From: a bacterium
GTDB taxonomy: Bacteria > Bdellovibrionota_C > UBA2361 > SZUA-149
NCBI GenBank assembly: GCA_030433295.1
Contig: JAUIMJ010000003.1
Location: 1 to 51,118, forward strand
Length of the DNA: 51,118 bases
Direction: 5' to 3'
Notes under the pieces: generated by a model
What the model was told of the DNA's origin: nothing
Databases searched by the model: none
What the model saw: only the letters and a program-made list of their open reading frames with translations
Program-made: the position numbers and the translations under genes
Shown here: piece after piece, positions 37,758-46,510 of the stretch
Layout of the letters: every line of letters starts with the position of its first letter
Numbering within the stretch: position 1 is the stretch's first letter

Positions 37758-39410
37758 ATGAAGCTAGATATAGCCGCAGTTTTTGAGCAAATACTTTCCT
37801 TCTATACAAAACTTCCATTGGCGCAGAAGGTGGCACTTCCGCTTTTGGTGGTGGGTAGTATGGGAGTAATTGTCTTTATTTCGAACTGGGCCACGCAGCC
37901 TGACTTTCGCGTTCTCTACTCCAACCTGGAAGAGGCTGATGCGGCCGGGGTTGTCGAAATCCTCAAAGACAAGAAAATCAACTACAAGATACGTAACGAC
38001 GGAAAGACCATTGAAATCTCTCCGGCCGATATCGTGCACGAACTCCGACTTGAGCTTGCCAGCATGGGTGTCCCCAAGGGAGGCAATGTCGGTTTTGAGT
38101 TGTTCAATGAACCAAAGCTCGGACAGTCCACCTTCAGCGAGCAGATAAACTACATACGATCACTTCAGGGTGAACTGGAGAGAACCATTGCCACCATCGA
38201 CGCGGTTAAGGCGGTGCGCGTCCATGTCACCAAGCCAAAGCCCTCGGTATTTGCAAAGAGAAACACGCCGCCAACCGCTTCAGTATTACTGAGAATTAAA
38301 GCCGGTCGAGAGCTCGACAGGGGGCAGGTAGTAGGTGTTGCAAACCTGGTCGCCGGGAGTGTTGAGGGGCTTACCGTCGAGAACGTCAATATTCTCGATC
38401 AGAACGGAAAGCTGCTGAACGAGAAGCCGGGTGAGGATGATATGTCCACCGCTGATAACAAGCAGTTGGAGTATCAGCGCAAGCTCGAGCGCAGCTATGT
38501 GAAGCGGATTGAGACCATGCTGTCTGAAATCCTTGGTGCGGGGCGTGTTGTTGCCCGTGTTACCGCGGACCTTGATTTTAATCGCTTCGAGAAAGAAGAA
38601 GAGGCCTATGACCCTGCGGCAACGGTTACTCGCAGTGAGCGCACCGTTTCTGAGTCTCAGGGCCTGACGGCTCAGGGCGGGGTTCCTGGTGTCCTGTCTA
38701 ACCTCACTAATGACCCTGGCATTCTTACACCACCTGATTCTTCTGAGAATGCAAACATTCGCAGTGAGAGTGTTCGCAATTTCGAGATATCCCGAGCAGT
38801 CAGCCGTATGGTTTCGGCTCCGGGTAAGATTCAAAAGCTATCAGTAGCGGTATTGGTAGACGGGCAGTACAGTGCCCTTGCGCAGACAGGAGCTGAGGCT
38901 ACCGAAAAGCGCGTATATCAGCCGCTTTCTGCTGAGAAGCTTAAGAAGATTGAAAACCTGGTTAAGCAGGCAGTTGGCTTTGACCCGACGCGTGGCGATG
39001 AAGTCACGGTGGAGAACATGCGCTTTGCTGAGCCGGATGAGGCCCTGATCGAGGCACTTAATGCCGCCGAAACGCAGGGCTGGTATGACCTGGGACTTCG
39101 CTATGCGCTACCCGCACTGCTCATGATTATGTTCATGCTGATACTCGTTCGCCCGCTGGTAAGCTTCCTCGTGTCCCCCTCGGATTCGGAGGTCGACCTC
39201 AGTCGCTTGCTTCCTGCGGGTATTGAGGAGCTCGAGGCGGAGCTTGAAGCTGAGCGCTCTAAGCTCAGTGTCCTGCCGGAGCGCAATCAGCCAGCAGTTG
39301 ATATTGAAGAGCTCGAGCAGTTGCTTTCAGAGAACTCTCGAATGGTTAAAGAGAATCCACAGCAGGCAGCGCTTCTCATTCGCTACTGGCTGAACGACGG
39401 TAGAATCTAA
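37758..39410 (+). CDS. fliF: Flagellar MS-ring protein FliF
   Basis: YSNLEEADAAGVVEILKDKKINYKI, INYIRSLQGELERTIATIDAVKAVRVHVTKPKPSVF, FDPTRGDEVTVENMRF. Confidence 0.96.
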   Translation: MKLDIAAVFEQILSFYTKLPLAQKVALPLLVVGSMGVIVFISNWATQPDFRVLYSNLEEADAAGVVEILKDKKINYKIRNDGKTIEISPADIVHELRLELASMGVPKGGNVGFELFNEPKLGQSTFSEQINYIRSLQGELERTIATIDAVKAVRVHVTKPKPSVFAKRNTPPTASVLLRIKAGRELDRGQVVGVANLVAGSVEGLTVENVNILDQNGKLLNEKPGEDDMSTADNKQLEYQRKLERSYVKRIETMLSEILGAGRVVARVTADLDFNRFEKEEEAYDPAATVTRSERTVSESQGLTAQGGVPGVLSNLTNDPGILTPPDSSENANIRSESVRNFEISRAVSRMVSAPGKIQKLSVAVLVDGQYSALAQTGAEATEKRVYQPLSAEKLKKIENLVKQAVGFDPTRGDEVTVENMRFAEPDEALIEALNAAETQGWYDLGLRYALPALLMIMFMLILVRPLVSFLVSPSDSEVDLSRLLPAGIEELEAELEAERSKLSVLPERNQPAVDIEELEQLLSENSRMVKENPQQAALLIRYWLNDGRI

Positions 39411-40417
39411 TGCCAAAATCAGATGCTAATAACGTAGTTAAGGCAGCGGTTGTCTTGATGAGCCTCGGTAAGGACCTTGCCGGGGATGTGATGAAGCACT
39501 TAACCGAGTCTGAAGTTAAGAAGCTGAGTCGCGCTTTCATGAGCGTTCACGAGGTAGGAGGGGATAGCCAGCGCGAGAGCGCTTCGGAATTCCAGACCAT
39601 GCTTCGTGCGTCCGAGACGGTTGTTGTTGATGGTAGTGAGTTTGCCAAGCAGGTAATCTCTCAGGCCTTTGGCGACGATACCGGTGAATCCCTTCTCGAG
39701 TATGTAACGGGAAGCAGGAAGGAGCCACTCTCAACGCTCATCAATGATATTCCTGCCAACATCGTCGATAACTTCATTCAGTCGGAGCATCCGCAGACAA
39801 TCGCATTTCTTCTTACAAAGATGCCCCCGGATGCCGCTGCAGAGATGCTCGGTAAAATGACCGAAGAGATGCAGACTGATGTTCTCGTGCGCGTGTCTCA
39901 GCTAGAGCATGTAAAAGGCGACGTAGTCGATGAGGTCCGTGAGGTACTGCGAACACAGCTTCGTGGTGTGAGCATGGGTGAAGAGGAAGAAGTCGGAGGT
40001 CCTAAGGCTACCGCAGATATTCTCAACTTCATCGATCGTTCAAATGAAGAGCGTATCATCACTGAGATTGAAGATATGCTGCCAGAGCTTGCCGAAGAAA
40101 TTCGCAATCTCATGTTTACTTTCGAAGATATTACGAAAATCGACGACAGAAGCATTCAGACAATTCTCAAGGAGGTTCCACGAGATCAACTCGTTCTTTC
40201 GCTTAAGACTGCCAGCGAGGATCTGCAGGATCTGCTGTTCCGCAACATTTCACAGCGTGCGGCCGAAATGCTCAGGGATGACCTTGATACCCTTGGGCCT
40301 ACCAAGTTGAAGGATGTTGAGAAAGCACAGCAGTCAATTGTTGATGTGGTTAGACGCCTCGAGGCTGAGGGGCAGATCACCATCTCCAGTGGAGCTGCTG
40401 ATGAGGTTCTCGTATAG
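39410..40417 (+). CDS. fliG: Flagellar motor switch protein FliG
   Basis: FIQSEHPQTIAFLLTKMPPDAAAEML, IRNLMFTFEDITKIDDRSIQTILKEV, RDDLDTLGPTKLKDVEKAQQSIVDVVRRLEAEGQI. Confidence 0.97.
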   Translation: MPKSDANNVVKAAVVLMSLGKDLAGDVMKHLTESEVKKLSRAFMSVHEVGGDSQRESASEFQTMLRASETVVVDGSEFAKQVISQAFGDDTGESLLEYVTGSRKEPLSTLINDIPANIVDNFIQSEHPQTIAFLLTKMPPDAAAEMLGKMTEEMQTDVLVRVSQLEHVKGDVVDEVREVLRTQLRGVSMGEEEEVGGPKATADILNFIDRSNEERIITEIEDMLPELAEEIRNLMFTFEDITKIDDRSIQTILKEVPRDQLVLSLKTASEDLQDLLFRNISQRAAEMLRDDLDTLGPTKLKDVEKAQQSIVDVVRRLEAEGQITISSGAADEVLV

Positions 40418-40471
40418 ACCTCACCGCTTGTCCGGTTTGTATTGCGTATTTTGCTTTAGAGAAGGTTTGGA

Positions 40472-41353
40472 ATGGAAGAACAGGTTTCTGACAATCAGGA
40501 TGTAGAGACTACTGAGAGCACGGGAGAGGAGTTTACCGCTCCGGAGCCGGGAGCTGATCAGTACGTCTTATGTCAGAAGGACTATAAACCAACGCCTTTT
40601 GTCGGTACCACCTGGGAAATCGTCGGTGAGCAGATCGCTGAGCGCAATTTTATGAGCATGGAGCTTGAGGTCCTGCTCGATGAGCGCGCCGCCGCGGATC
40701 CCATGTTTGAATCTTTCGATACTACCGCAGCGATTTGCCAGGATACCAGCAGCTTCTTTCTTCCCGGTGGCGAGCTACCACGCCAGGCGGGAGAAGTAGA
40801 GGAGACCTTCTCACTTCAGGAAGCTCTGGAGAGTGAAGAGTTTCAGCAATTACTGCAGCAGAAGTATCAGGAAGGGCATGCTGCGGGTTTTGCGCAGGGC
40901 GTTGAGCAGGAATCAGCGAGAGTGGCAGAGCACTACGAAACTCTTTCGGCCCGCACCACGGCACTCACCGAGTCAATCAGCGGTGAGCTTCAGGGTGTTT
41001 TCGCAACGCTTGAGCGCCGGGCCTTTGAGCTGGCCATACAAATCGCAGAAAAAGTAGTTCACACCACCGTTGAACTCAAGCCGGAATACATAGTGAATGT
41101 GATTCGCAATGCGATTGGAAGCCTGAATGCAGCGAAGGCTTTGAAAATCAGGGTAAGCCATCAGGACTACGAATTCCTGGAGGTTATTGGTATGCCCCCG
41201 GAGATCAGCGAGTCTGAACTCGGCGTTCAGTATGTCGCAGATGACAGTATTTCAGGTGGCTGTATCGTCGAAACCGATTTTGGAGAGCTCAATCTCGATA
41301 TCGAAACCATGTGGAATGAAGTTAAGAAAGCATTAGAAGCAAGTGTGGGCTAG
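40472..41353 (+). CDS. fliH: Flagellar assembly protein FliH
   Basis: YQEGHAAGFAQGVEQES, ELAIQIAEKVVHTTVELKPEYIVNVIRNAIGSL; immediately upstream of fliI. Confidence 0.9.
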   Translation: MEEQVSDNQDVETTESTGEEFTAPEPGADQYVLCQKDYKPTPFVGTTWEIVGEQIAERNFMSMELEVLLDERAAADPMFESFDTTAAICQDTSSFFLPGGELPRQAGEVEETFSLQEALESEEFQQLLQQKYQEGHAAGFAQGVEQESARVAEHYETLSARTTALTESISGELQGVFATLERRAFELAIQIAEKVVHTTVELKPEYIVNVIRNAIGSLNAAKALKIRVSHQDYEFLEVIGMPPEISESELGVQYVADDSISGGCIVETDFGELNLDIETMWNEVKKALEASVG

Positions 41354-42660
41354 TGGATATCTGGACCAGAGCAAATAACGCCTTATCAGCAGTAAAGCCG
41401 ATTACCGCACGCGGAATCGTTACCGATGTTACCGGCCTCATTGTCGAAGGAAACGGGCCTCCCGTGGGCCTTGGTGCGACATGCAGCATTCATCAGGGTG
41501 ACCGAGAAATTCAGGCCCAGGTCGTTGGCTTTCGCAAGGACAGAATTCTTCTCATGCCGCTGGGCGAGCTTCATGGGGTTGCTCCCGGAGCGACTATCCT
41601 TTCTCAGGGACGTGGTGAGAGTATCTCAGTTGGAGAGGGCTTGCTTGGGAGGACGATTAATCCTCTGGGTGAGCCCATTGATGGTTTGGGACCGCTTGGC
41701 GGAGGCATGGAAATGCCACTCTATGCAGCGCCGCCTTCGCCCCTTACCAGAGCACGAATCACCGAACCCTGCGATGTGGGCATAAAAGCGGTCAACTCTA
41801 TGCTGACCATTGGTCGTGGCCAGCGTGTAGCGATCATGGCCGGTTCCGGTGTGGGTAAATCGACCTTTCTGGGAATGATCGCAAAGCATGCGGCACGATC
41901 GGTTAATGTTATTGCGCTGGTTGGTGAGCGAGGGAGAGAGGTCCGTGAGTTTATCGAGCGGGATTTGGGTCCCGAGGGAATGGCCAGGAGTATTCTCGTT
42001 GTCGCAACGAGTGACAGCAGCCCGCTTATGCGAATACGAGCGGCTTTCGTAGCGACGGCTATCGCGGAGTATTTTCGCGACCAAAACGAAGATGTGATGC
42101 TCATGGTCGACTCCATTACTCGATTCTGTATGGCTCAGCGGGAAATCGGCTTAGCGGTAGGGGAGCCGCCCAGCGCGAGCGGGTATACCCCTTCGGTCTT
42201 TGCCATGTTGCCCAAACTCCTCGAGCGCGCGGGAACATCTTCTGGTGAGGGCGCGATTACCGGCTTTTATACGGTTCTTGTCGAGGGCGATGATATGAAT
42301 GAGCCGATTGCTGACGCGGTGCGTGGAATTCTTGACGGTCATATTATTCTCAGCCGCGATCTGGCAGGGCGAGGTCACTTTCCTGCAATTGATATTTTGC
42401 AGAGCATTTCCCGGGTGATGACCGAGGTCGTTGATGAGTCTGTCGTCGTGCGGGCGCAAAAAGCCCGTCAGGTTCTGGCGGATTATCGAGAGGTTGAAGA
42501 TCTTATTACCATTGGTGCGTATCAGGCCGGGCAAAATCCCAAGGCAGACTACGCAGTTGAGCGGATTGAGGGCGTATTGCGGTTTCTGAAGCAGAAGCCG
42601 GAAGAGAAGTTCACAAGTGAAGAAACCCATCGGCTTCTCCAGGAAGCCGTCGGGAACTGA
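41353..42660 (+). CDS. fliI: Flagellum-specific ATP synthase FliI
   Basis: GLLGRTINPLGEPIDGLGPL, VAIMAGSGVGKSTFLGMIAKHA, LMVDSITRFCMAQREIGLAVGEPP; TAGTG stop/start overlap with fliH. Confidence 0.97.
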   Translation: MDIWTRANNALSAVKPITARGIVTDVTGLIVEGNGPPVGLGATCSIHQGDREIQAQVVGFRKDRILLMPLGELHGVAPGATILSQGRGESISVGEGLLGRTINPLGEPIDGLGPLGGGMEMPLYAAPPSPLTRARITEPCDVGIKAVNSMLTIGRGQRVAIMAGSGVGKSTFLGMIAKHAARSVNVIALVGERGREVREFIERDLGPEGMARSILVVATSDSSPLMRIRAAFVATAIAEYFRDQNEDVMLMVDSITRFCMAQREIGLAVGEPPSASGYTPSVFAMLPKLLERAGTSSGEGAITGFYTVLVEGDDMNEPIADAVRGILDGHIILSRDLAGRGHFPAIDILQSISRVMTEVVDESVVVRAQKARQVLADYREVEDLITIGAYQAGQNPKADYAVERIEGVLRFLKQKPEEKFTSEETHRLLQEAVGN

Positions 42661-42676
42661 GGCATAGAGCAGTAGT

Positions 42677-43138
42677 ATGAAGAAGTTTCACTTCAGGTTG
42701 CAGGGAGTCCTTGACTACCGAATCTCCTGCAAAAAGGAGAAGGAAAGGGTGCTTGCAGCTCGCAATGCTGAACTCGCAAAAGCGGAACAGTATTTGCAAA
42801 ACATCATGAAGCGCCAGGATGAGTTCACTGAGCCGGAGGAAACGGAGATTTCCATGGCTGAGCTGGCGGTGCGAAGGCAGTATATCTGTGCCTTGCAGGA
42901 ATCCCTGATTCGCCAGCGTCAGCAGGTGCAGGAGGCAATTGAGGCAGTAGCAGAGGCACGGGAGGCCTTCGTCGCTTCGGCGATTGAAGCGGAGACGCTT
43001 GAGACGCTGAAGAAGAAAAGATTTAAAGCTTTCTCTGAGGAGCAAAAGAAGCTCGAGAGAAAGGAACTGGATACATTGACGGTTACCCGACATCGTTTCA
43101 GGAAATCGCAGGGGGGAGAACATGGAAGCAGCGATTGA
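42677..43138 (+). CDS. fliJ: Flagellar export chaperone FliJ
   Basis: Coiled-coil FHFRLQGVLDYRISCKKEKERVLAARNAELAKAEQ; position after fliI. Confidence 0.88.
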   Translation: MKKFHFRLQGVLDYRISCKKEKERVLAARNAELAKAEQYLQNIMKRQDEFTEPEETEISMAELAVRRQYICALQESLIRQRQQVQEAIEAVAEAREAFVASAIEAETLETLKKKRFKAFSEEQKKLERKELDTLTVTRHRFRKSQGGEHGSSD

Positions 43139-44198
43139 CGAGCAGGATCAGGCTTTGCTCGACTTAAAAGCGCAGATGAGCGAGGAGCAGGTCCAGGAAA
43201 TGGCCGATATGCTCAAAGCAGAGCTTGAACGAAGAGAGCAAGAGAAACGCAAAGGAAGTTCGAAGATGGCAAAAGATAAAAGTGCGATAAAGAGTTCACC
43301 GCTGAGTGGTGGTCTGGATGCTCAGGCAATGGGTGAGATGTACGGCGATCTCGAAGGTCAGGTCCGCAATCTTCGCGTTAAAAAGCTCGAAAAGCAGATT
43401 GAAGATGCAAAGCGTCAGCAGAAACGTCTGGGTGTGAAGTCAAAGAAAAAGAAATCTCCGTTCAGCAGCCGGACTGCACCGGTAGCGTCCGGCGCCACAG
43501 CGGCTCCTGATTCCATGGCTGCTGCTGCGGCAGGACATGCTGCATTGAGCGCGCCGACATTCCGCATGCCTGGTCAGAACATGATTATTTTTGCTGCCCT
43601 GCTCGGACTCGCCGCCCTGAAAATCGGCGTGAGCACGGGGAGCGTGCAGGCTGCAATACCTGATTCAGAAGACACGGTGTCGGCAATTGCGCAGGAGCCG
43701 CAAAGCAGAGCTCGCCTCGCTCAGCCGGGTGCTGTTCCCGCGGGTCTTGCCGCAGTAGAGCCCATCTCTGCTCCTCGTAGTTTCGAGAACAGCGCGGTGT
43801 CAGATGCGGAGCGGCTTGTGCTGACGCAGCTCGATCAAAGGAGAGTTGCTCTAGACAAACGAAAGGTGAGTCTCGACAGAAGGGAAGAAGAGATTGAGGC
43901 ACAGAGCGGAATTCTTGCGGAGCGACTTGCAGAGCTGCGTGCTCTGACTGAGAAGTTGGAGCGTGACCGGGATGTGCGCGATAAGCGTCAGCTTGCGAGG
44001 CTGGAACAGCTGGCAAGCGTCTACGGTTCTATGGCGCCAAAGGAAGCTGCGCCTCTTATTGCCCGACTCGATACGGGAATTGCCCTGTCTCTTCTGGAGA
44101 GAATGCCCGGTAAGCGCATGGGGCAGATACTAAGCCTGATGAATCAGGAGCGGGCGATAGAGCTGACTAAGATGCTCACTAACAGCGAGATACATTAG
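43122..44198 (+). CDS. MotE-like protein (single TM, coiled coil, MgtE-N-like C-terminus)
   Basis: TM MIIFAALLGLAALKIGV; coiled coil; SVYGSMAPKEAAPLIARLDTGIALSLLERMPGKRMGQILSLMNQERAIELTKML; follows fliJ with overlap. Confidence 0.8.
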   Translation: MEAAIDEQDQALLDLKAQMSEEQVQEMADMLKAELERREQEKRKGSSKMAKDKSAIKSSPLSGGLDAQAMGEMYGDLEGQVRNLRVKKLEKQIEDAKRQQKRLGVKSKKKKSPFSSRTAPVASGATAAPDSMAAAAAGHAALSAPTFRMPGQNMIIFAALLGLAALKIGVSTGSVQAAIPDSEDTVSAIAQEPQSRARLAQPGAVPAGLAAVEPISAPRSFENSAVSDAERLVLTQLDQRRVALDKRKVSLDRREEEIEAQSGILAERLAELRALTEKLERDRDVRDKRQLARLEQLASVYGSMAPKEAAPLIARLDTGIALSLLERMPGKRMGQILSLMNQERAIELTKMLTNSEIH

Positions 44199-44244
44199 TC
44201 CTTCCACTAATCCTTTTACTGCCTTTTACTACAATTGGGTGATT

Positions 44245-44276
44245 CGATAGTCCGCCAGCGGTCCGGCGGACTATCG
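44245..44276. terminator. Strong perfect hairpin between convergent genes (likely terminator/insulator)
   Basis: CGATAGTCCGCC-agcggtcc-GGCGGACTATCG, 12-bp perfect stem; second hairpin AAAGACcctcGTCTTT at 44282-44297. Confidence 0.7.
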
Positions 44277-44298
44277 GAGGCAAAGACCCTCGTCTTTT

Positions 44299-44934
44299 CT
44301 AGTCCTGCCTCAATCCGGCAGAAACTCTCAACAGCTCGCCAAGCATATCGTTTAATTTCTTTTGCTTTCCGTCGTCGAGTAGCTTCGGTTCATCCTCGCT
44401 GAATGCATCATGGGCAGAGCCCACGGCCAGCTGATCGGGCAGGACGTGCATGCCGATGTTACCAAGAATATCCCGCACATGAACGAGGCCTCTCATGCCG
44501 CCCAGGGCACCGGGGGAGGCGCTCAGCAGGAGTGCTGCCTTTCCGCGAAAACCAGCCATTGGCGTTTCATCCGGCTGCTTTCGGGAAATCCAGTCAATAG
44601 TGTTCTTAAGCAGGGGGCTGATGGAGCTATTGTATTCCGGTGAGACGATGATGAGCCCGTCTGCGGCATTGAAAACTCTCTTCAGGCGCAGCACATCGTC
44701 GGGAGCACCTTCGCTGGCCTCCAGATCCTGATTGTAGAGGGGGATATCCAGGTCTTCCAAACGTATGTTGCTGACATTGGCGCCCTGCTCCTCAGCGATT
44801 TTGGCGGCAATGTCCTTCAGGAGTGAGTTGTATGACCCCTTTCTGCTGCTTCCGGAAATTGCGACGATGTTTACCTTACTCATATTTGCTCCTTTTTCCT
44901 TGATTCTTACCACTGGGTGACTTTTACGTATCAA
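44299..44934 (-). CDS. NADPH-dependent FMN reductase family protein
   Basis: VNIVAISGSSRKGSYNSLL, IVSPEYNSSISPLLKNTIDWISR, KAALLLSASPGALGGMRG. Confidence 0.92.
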   Translation of the reverse strand: MIRKSHPVVRIKEKGANMSKVNIVAISGSSRKGSYNSLLKDIAAKIAEEQGANVSNIRLEDLDIPLYNQDLEASEGAPDDVLRLKRVFNAADGLIIVSPEYNSSISPLLKNTIDWISRKQPDETPMAGFRGKAALLLSASPGALGGMRGLVHVRDILGNIGMHVLPDQLAVGSAHDAFSEDEPKLLDDGKQKKLNDMLGELLRVSAGLRQD

Positions 44935-44943
44935 TTTTGCCGA

Positions 44944-45702
44944 TCAATTGGCGTTTTTTGAGCTGCGAAGATCAAAGAGGAGAAACAGACTTTTTGCATC
45001 TGCCTCTATCTCCAATGTATCTTCAGTCTCATTTGGGAATTCCAGGCTGAGACCATCGCCTGCAGCCATCTGCGCTGAATTGACGCGAATTTCTCCTTCG
45101 AGAAGTTGTATCCATGCGGATCTGCCGACAGAGCTGCCATAGCTGAGGCCTGCTCCGGCTTCCAGAGTGCCTACAAATATATTGGCGTCCTGCCGGATTG
45201 GAAACGACTGCTCCCTACTGTTCTCTGGGCTGCTCTCCGCTGTTCTAGATGAATGGGCTATGCGCCTCAGGCTGTTCTTCTCTATGCCCTCCCGAAGCGA
45301 TAGTTGTTCGTATCTGGGTCCCAGGCCTTTTGTCTCCGGGTGCAGCCAGATCTGGTAGAGATGCAGGGGCTCGGAGCTTGAGGCGTTGTACTCGCTGTGG
45401 GTAACGCCCGAACCGGCAGACATATACTGCAGCTCCCCGGCCCTGATAATGCCGGAGTTACCCATACTGTCCTCGTGCTTAGCCGCGCCACTCAGTACAT
45501 AGGTGAAGATCTCCATATTGGCATGGGCATGGGTTGGAAATCCTTTGCCCGGTGCTATGACATCTTCATTAATGACCCGTAAATCGCTAAATCCCATATG
45601 CCTCGGGTCCCGATAGGAGGCAAAGCTAAAGGAGTGCTTACTGTCCAGCCAGCCGTGCTGCACATGTCCTCTGTCTTCGGCGTGTCGTATTGCGCTATTC
45701 AT
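44944..45702 (-). CDS. Pirin family protein
   Basis: GWLDSKHSFSFASYRDPRHMGFSDLRVINEDVIAPGKGFPTHAHANMEIFTYVLSGAAKHEDSMGNSGIIRAGELQYMSAGSGVTHSEYN; internal ATG at 45702 preferred. Confidence 0.95.
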   Translation of the reverse strand: MNSAIRHAEDRGHVQHGWLDSKHSFSFASYRDPRHMGFSDLRVINEDVIAPGKGFPTHAHANMEIFTYVLSGAAKHEDSMGNSGIIRAGELQYMSAGSGVTHSEYNASSSEPLHLYQIWLHPETKGLGPRYEQLSLREGIEKNSLRRIAHSSRTAESSPENSREQSFPIRQDANIFVGTLEAGAGLSYGSSVGRSAWIQLLEGEIRVNSAQMAAGDGLSLEFPNETEDTLEIEADAKSLFLLFDLRSSKNAN

Positions 45703-45779
45703 TGCGTCCTCCCTATTATTAGTCCCCGTAGCCTGAAACTTCTGCTGAAATATCCCCCTCATGAGATCACTCTGCAGGC

Positions 45780-46250
45780 TTATGCGGGGGAAGCTACCCA
45801 GGCACTGCGTACCGTTTCTAAGAGCTGGCAAAGCGTAGTCATTTGCTCTGCGTCTACATGGGCGAACAGCTCTTTGTTGAGGGATTCCACTTCGGGTTGT
45901 AAGCGCCGAAGCAAAGCCTCGCCTTCGCTGCTCAGCCTGACGAGAATCTTTCGTCTATCGCTCTCGCCGCGTACCCGTTCAATGAGCTGCTGCTTCTCGA
46001 GTCGGTCGAGGAGGCCCGTAATCGCAGGAACGACCTGAATCATCCGCTGGGATATTTCTGAACACTGAAGTGCTTCCGCTGCTCCTCCAAGAATGCGTAG
46101 CACGTTATACTGTGAACTCGTGATTCCATGGCTGCGAAACAGACGACCAAAACGATTCTGCAGGAGGTCACTGGTTCTCAGTATCTGTAGGCTGCATTCC
46201 TCTTCTATGAGCTCGAATGGCCGGCTGCGCTGTAGTTGTTTGTAGAGCAC
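45780..46250 (-). CDS. MarR-family transcriptional regulator
   Basis: GITSSQYNVLRILGGAAEALQCSEISQRMIQVVPAITGLLDRLEKQQLIERVRGESDRRKILVRLSSEGEAL. Confidence 0.93.
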   Translation of the reverse strand: MLYKQLQRSRPFELIEEECSLQILRTSDLLQNRFGRLFRSHGITSSQYNVLRILGGAAEALQCSEISQRMIQVVPAITGLLDRLEKQQLIERVRGESDRRKILVRLSSEGEALLRRLQPEVESLNKELFAHVDAEQMTTLCQLLETVRSAWVASPA

Positions 46251-46472
46251 GAATCATCTCCAATAGTTGATATGTAAAATAATCACACATAAACTAAAGT
46301 TCGTCAAGTCTGGCGGGCAGAGTGAGAACAGGCAGGGAAAAGTGAGCAAAAGGGACAAAATTTCCGGCAAAATTTGCCTGCCTGGTAGAAACTGCCTCTG
46401 CTGCTATTTTTATCCAAAATGTAAGCCTCTGAAATAGCTGGGTAAAATCCTCCCTGGAGCTTTGGCGCGGGC

Positions 46473-46488
46473 TGGCAAGGGCTTTGCT
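46473..46488 (+). promoter_or_regulatory. Putative sigma54 (-24/-12) promoter of fliK-flgD(-flgE)
   Basis: TGGCAA-gggct-TTGCT with GG-N10-GC; overlaps the track start of the fliK ORF. Confidence 0.8.
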
Positions 46489-46510
46489 TAGTATTGGAAG
46501 TGGATGTGGA

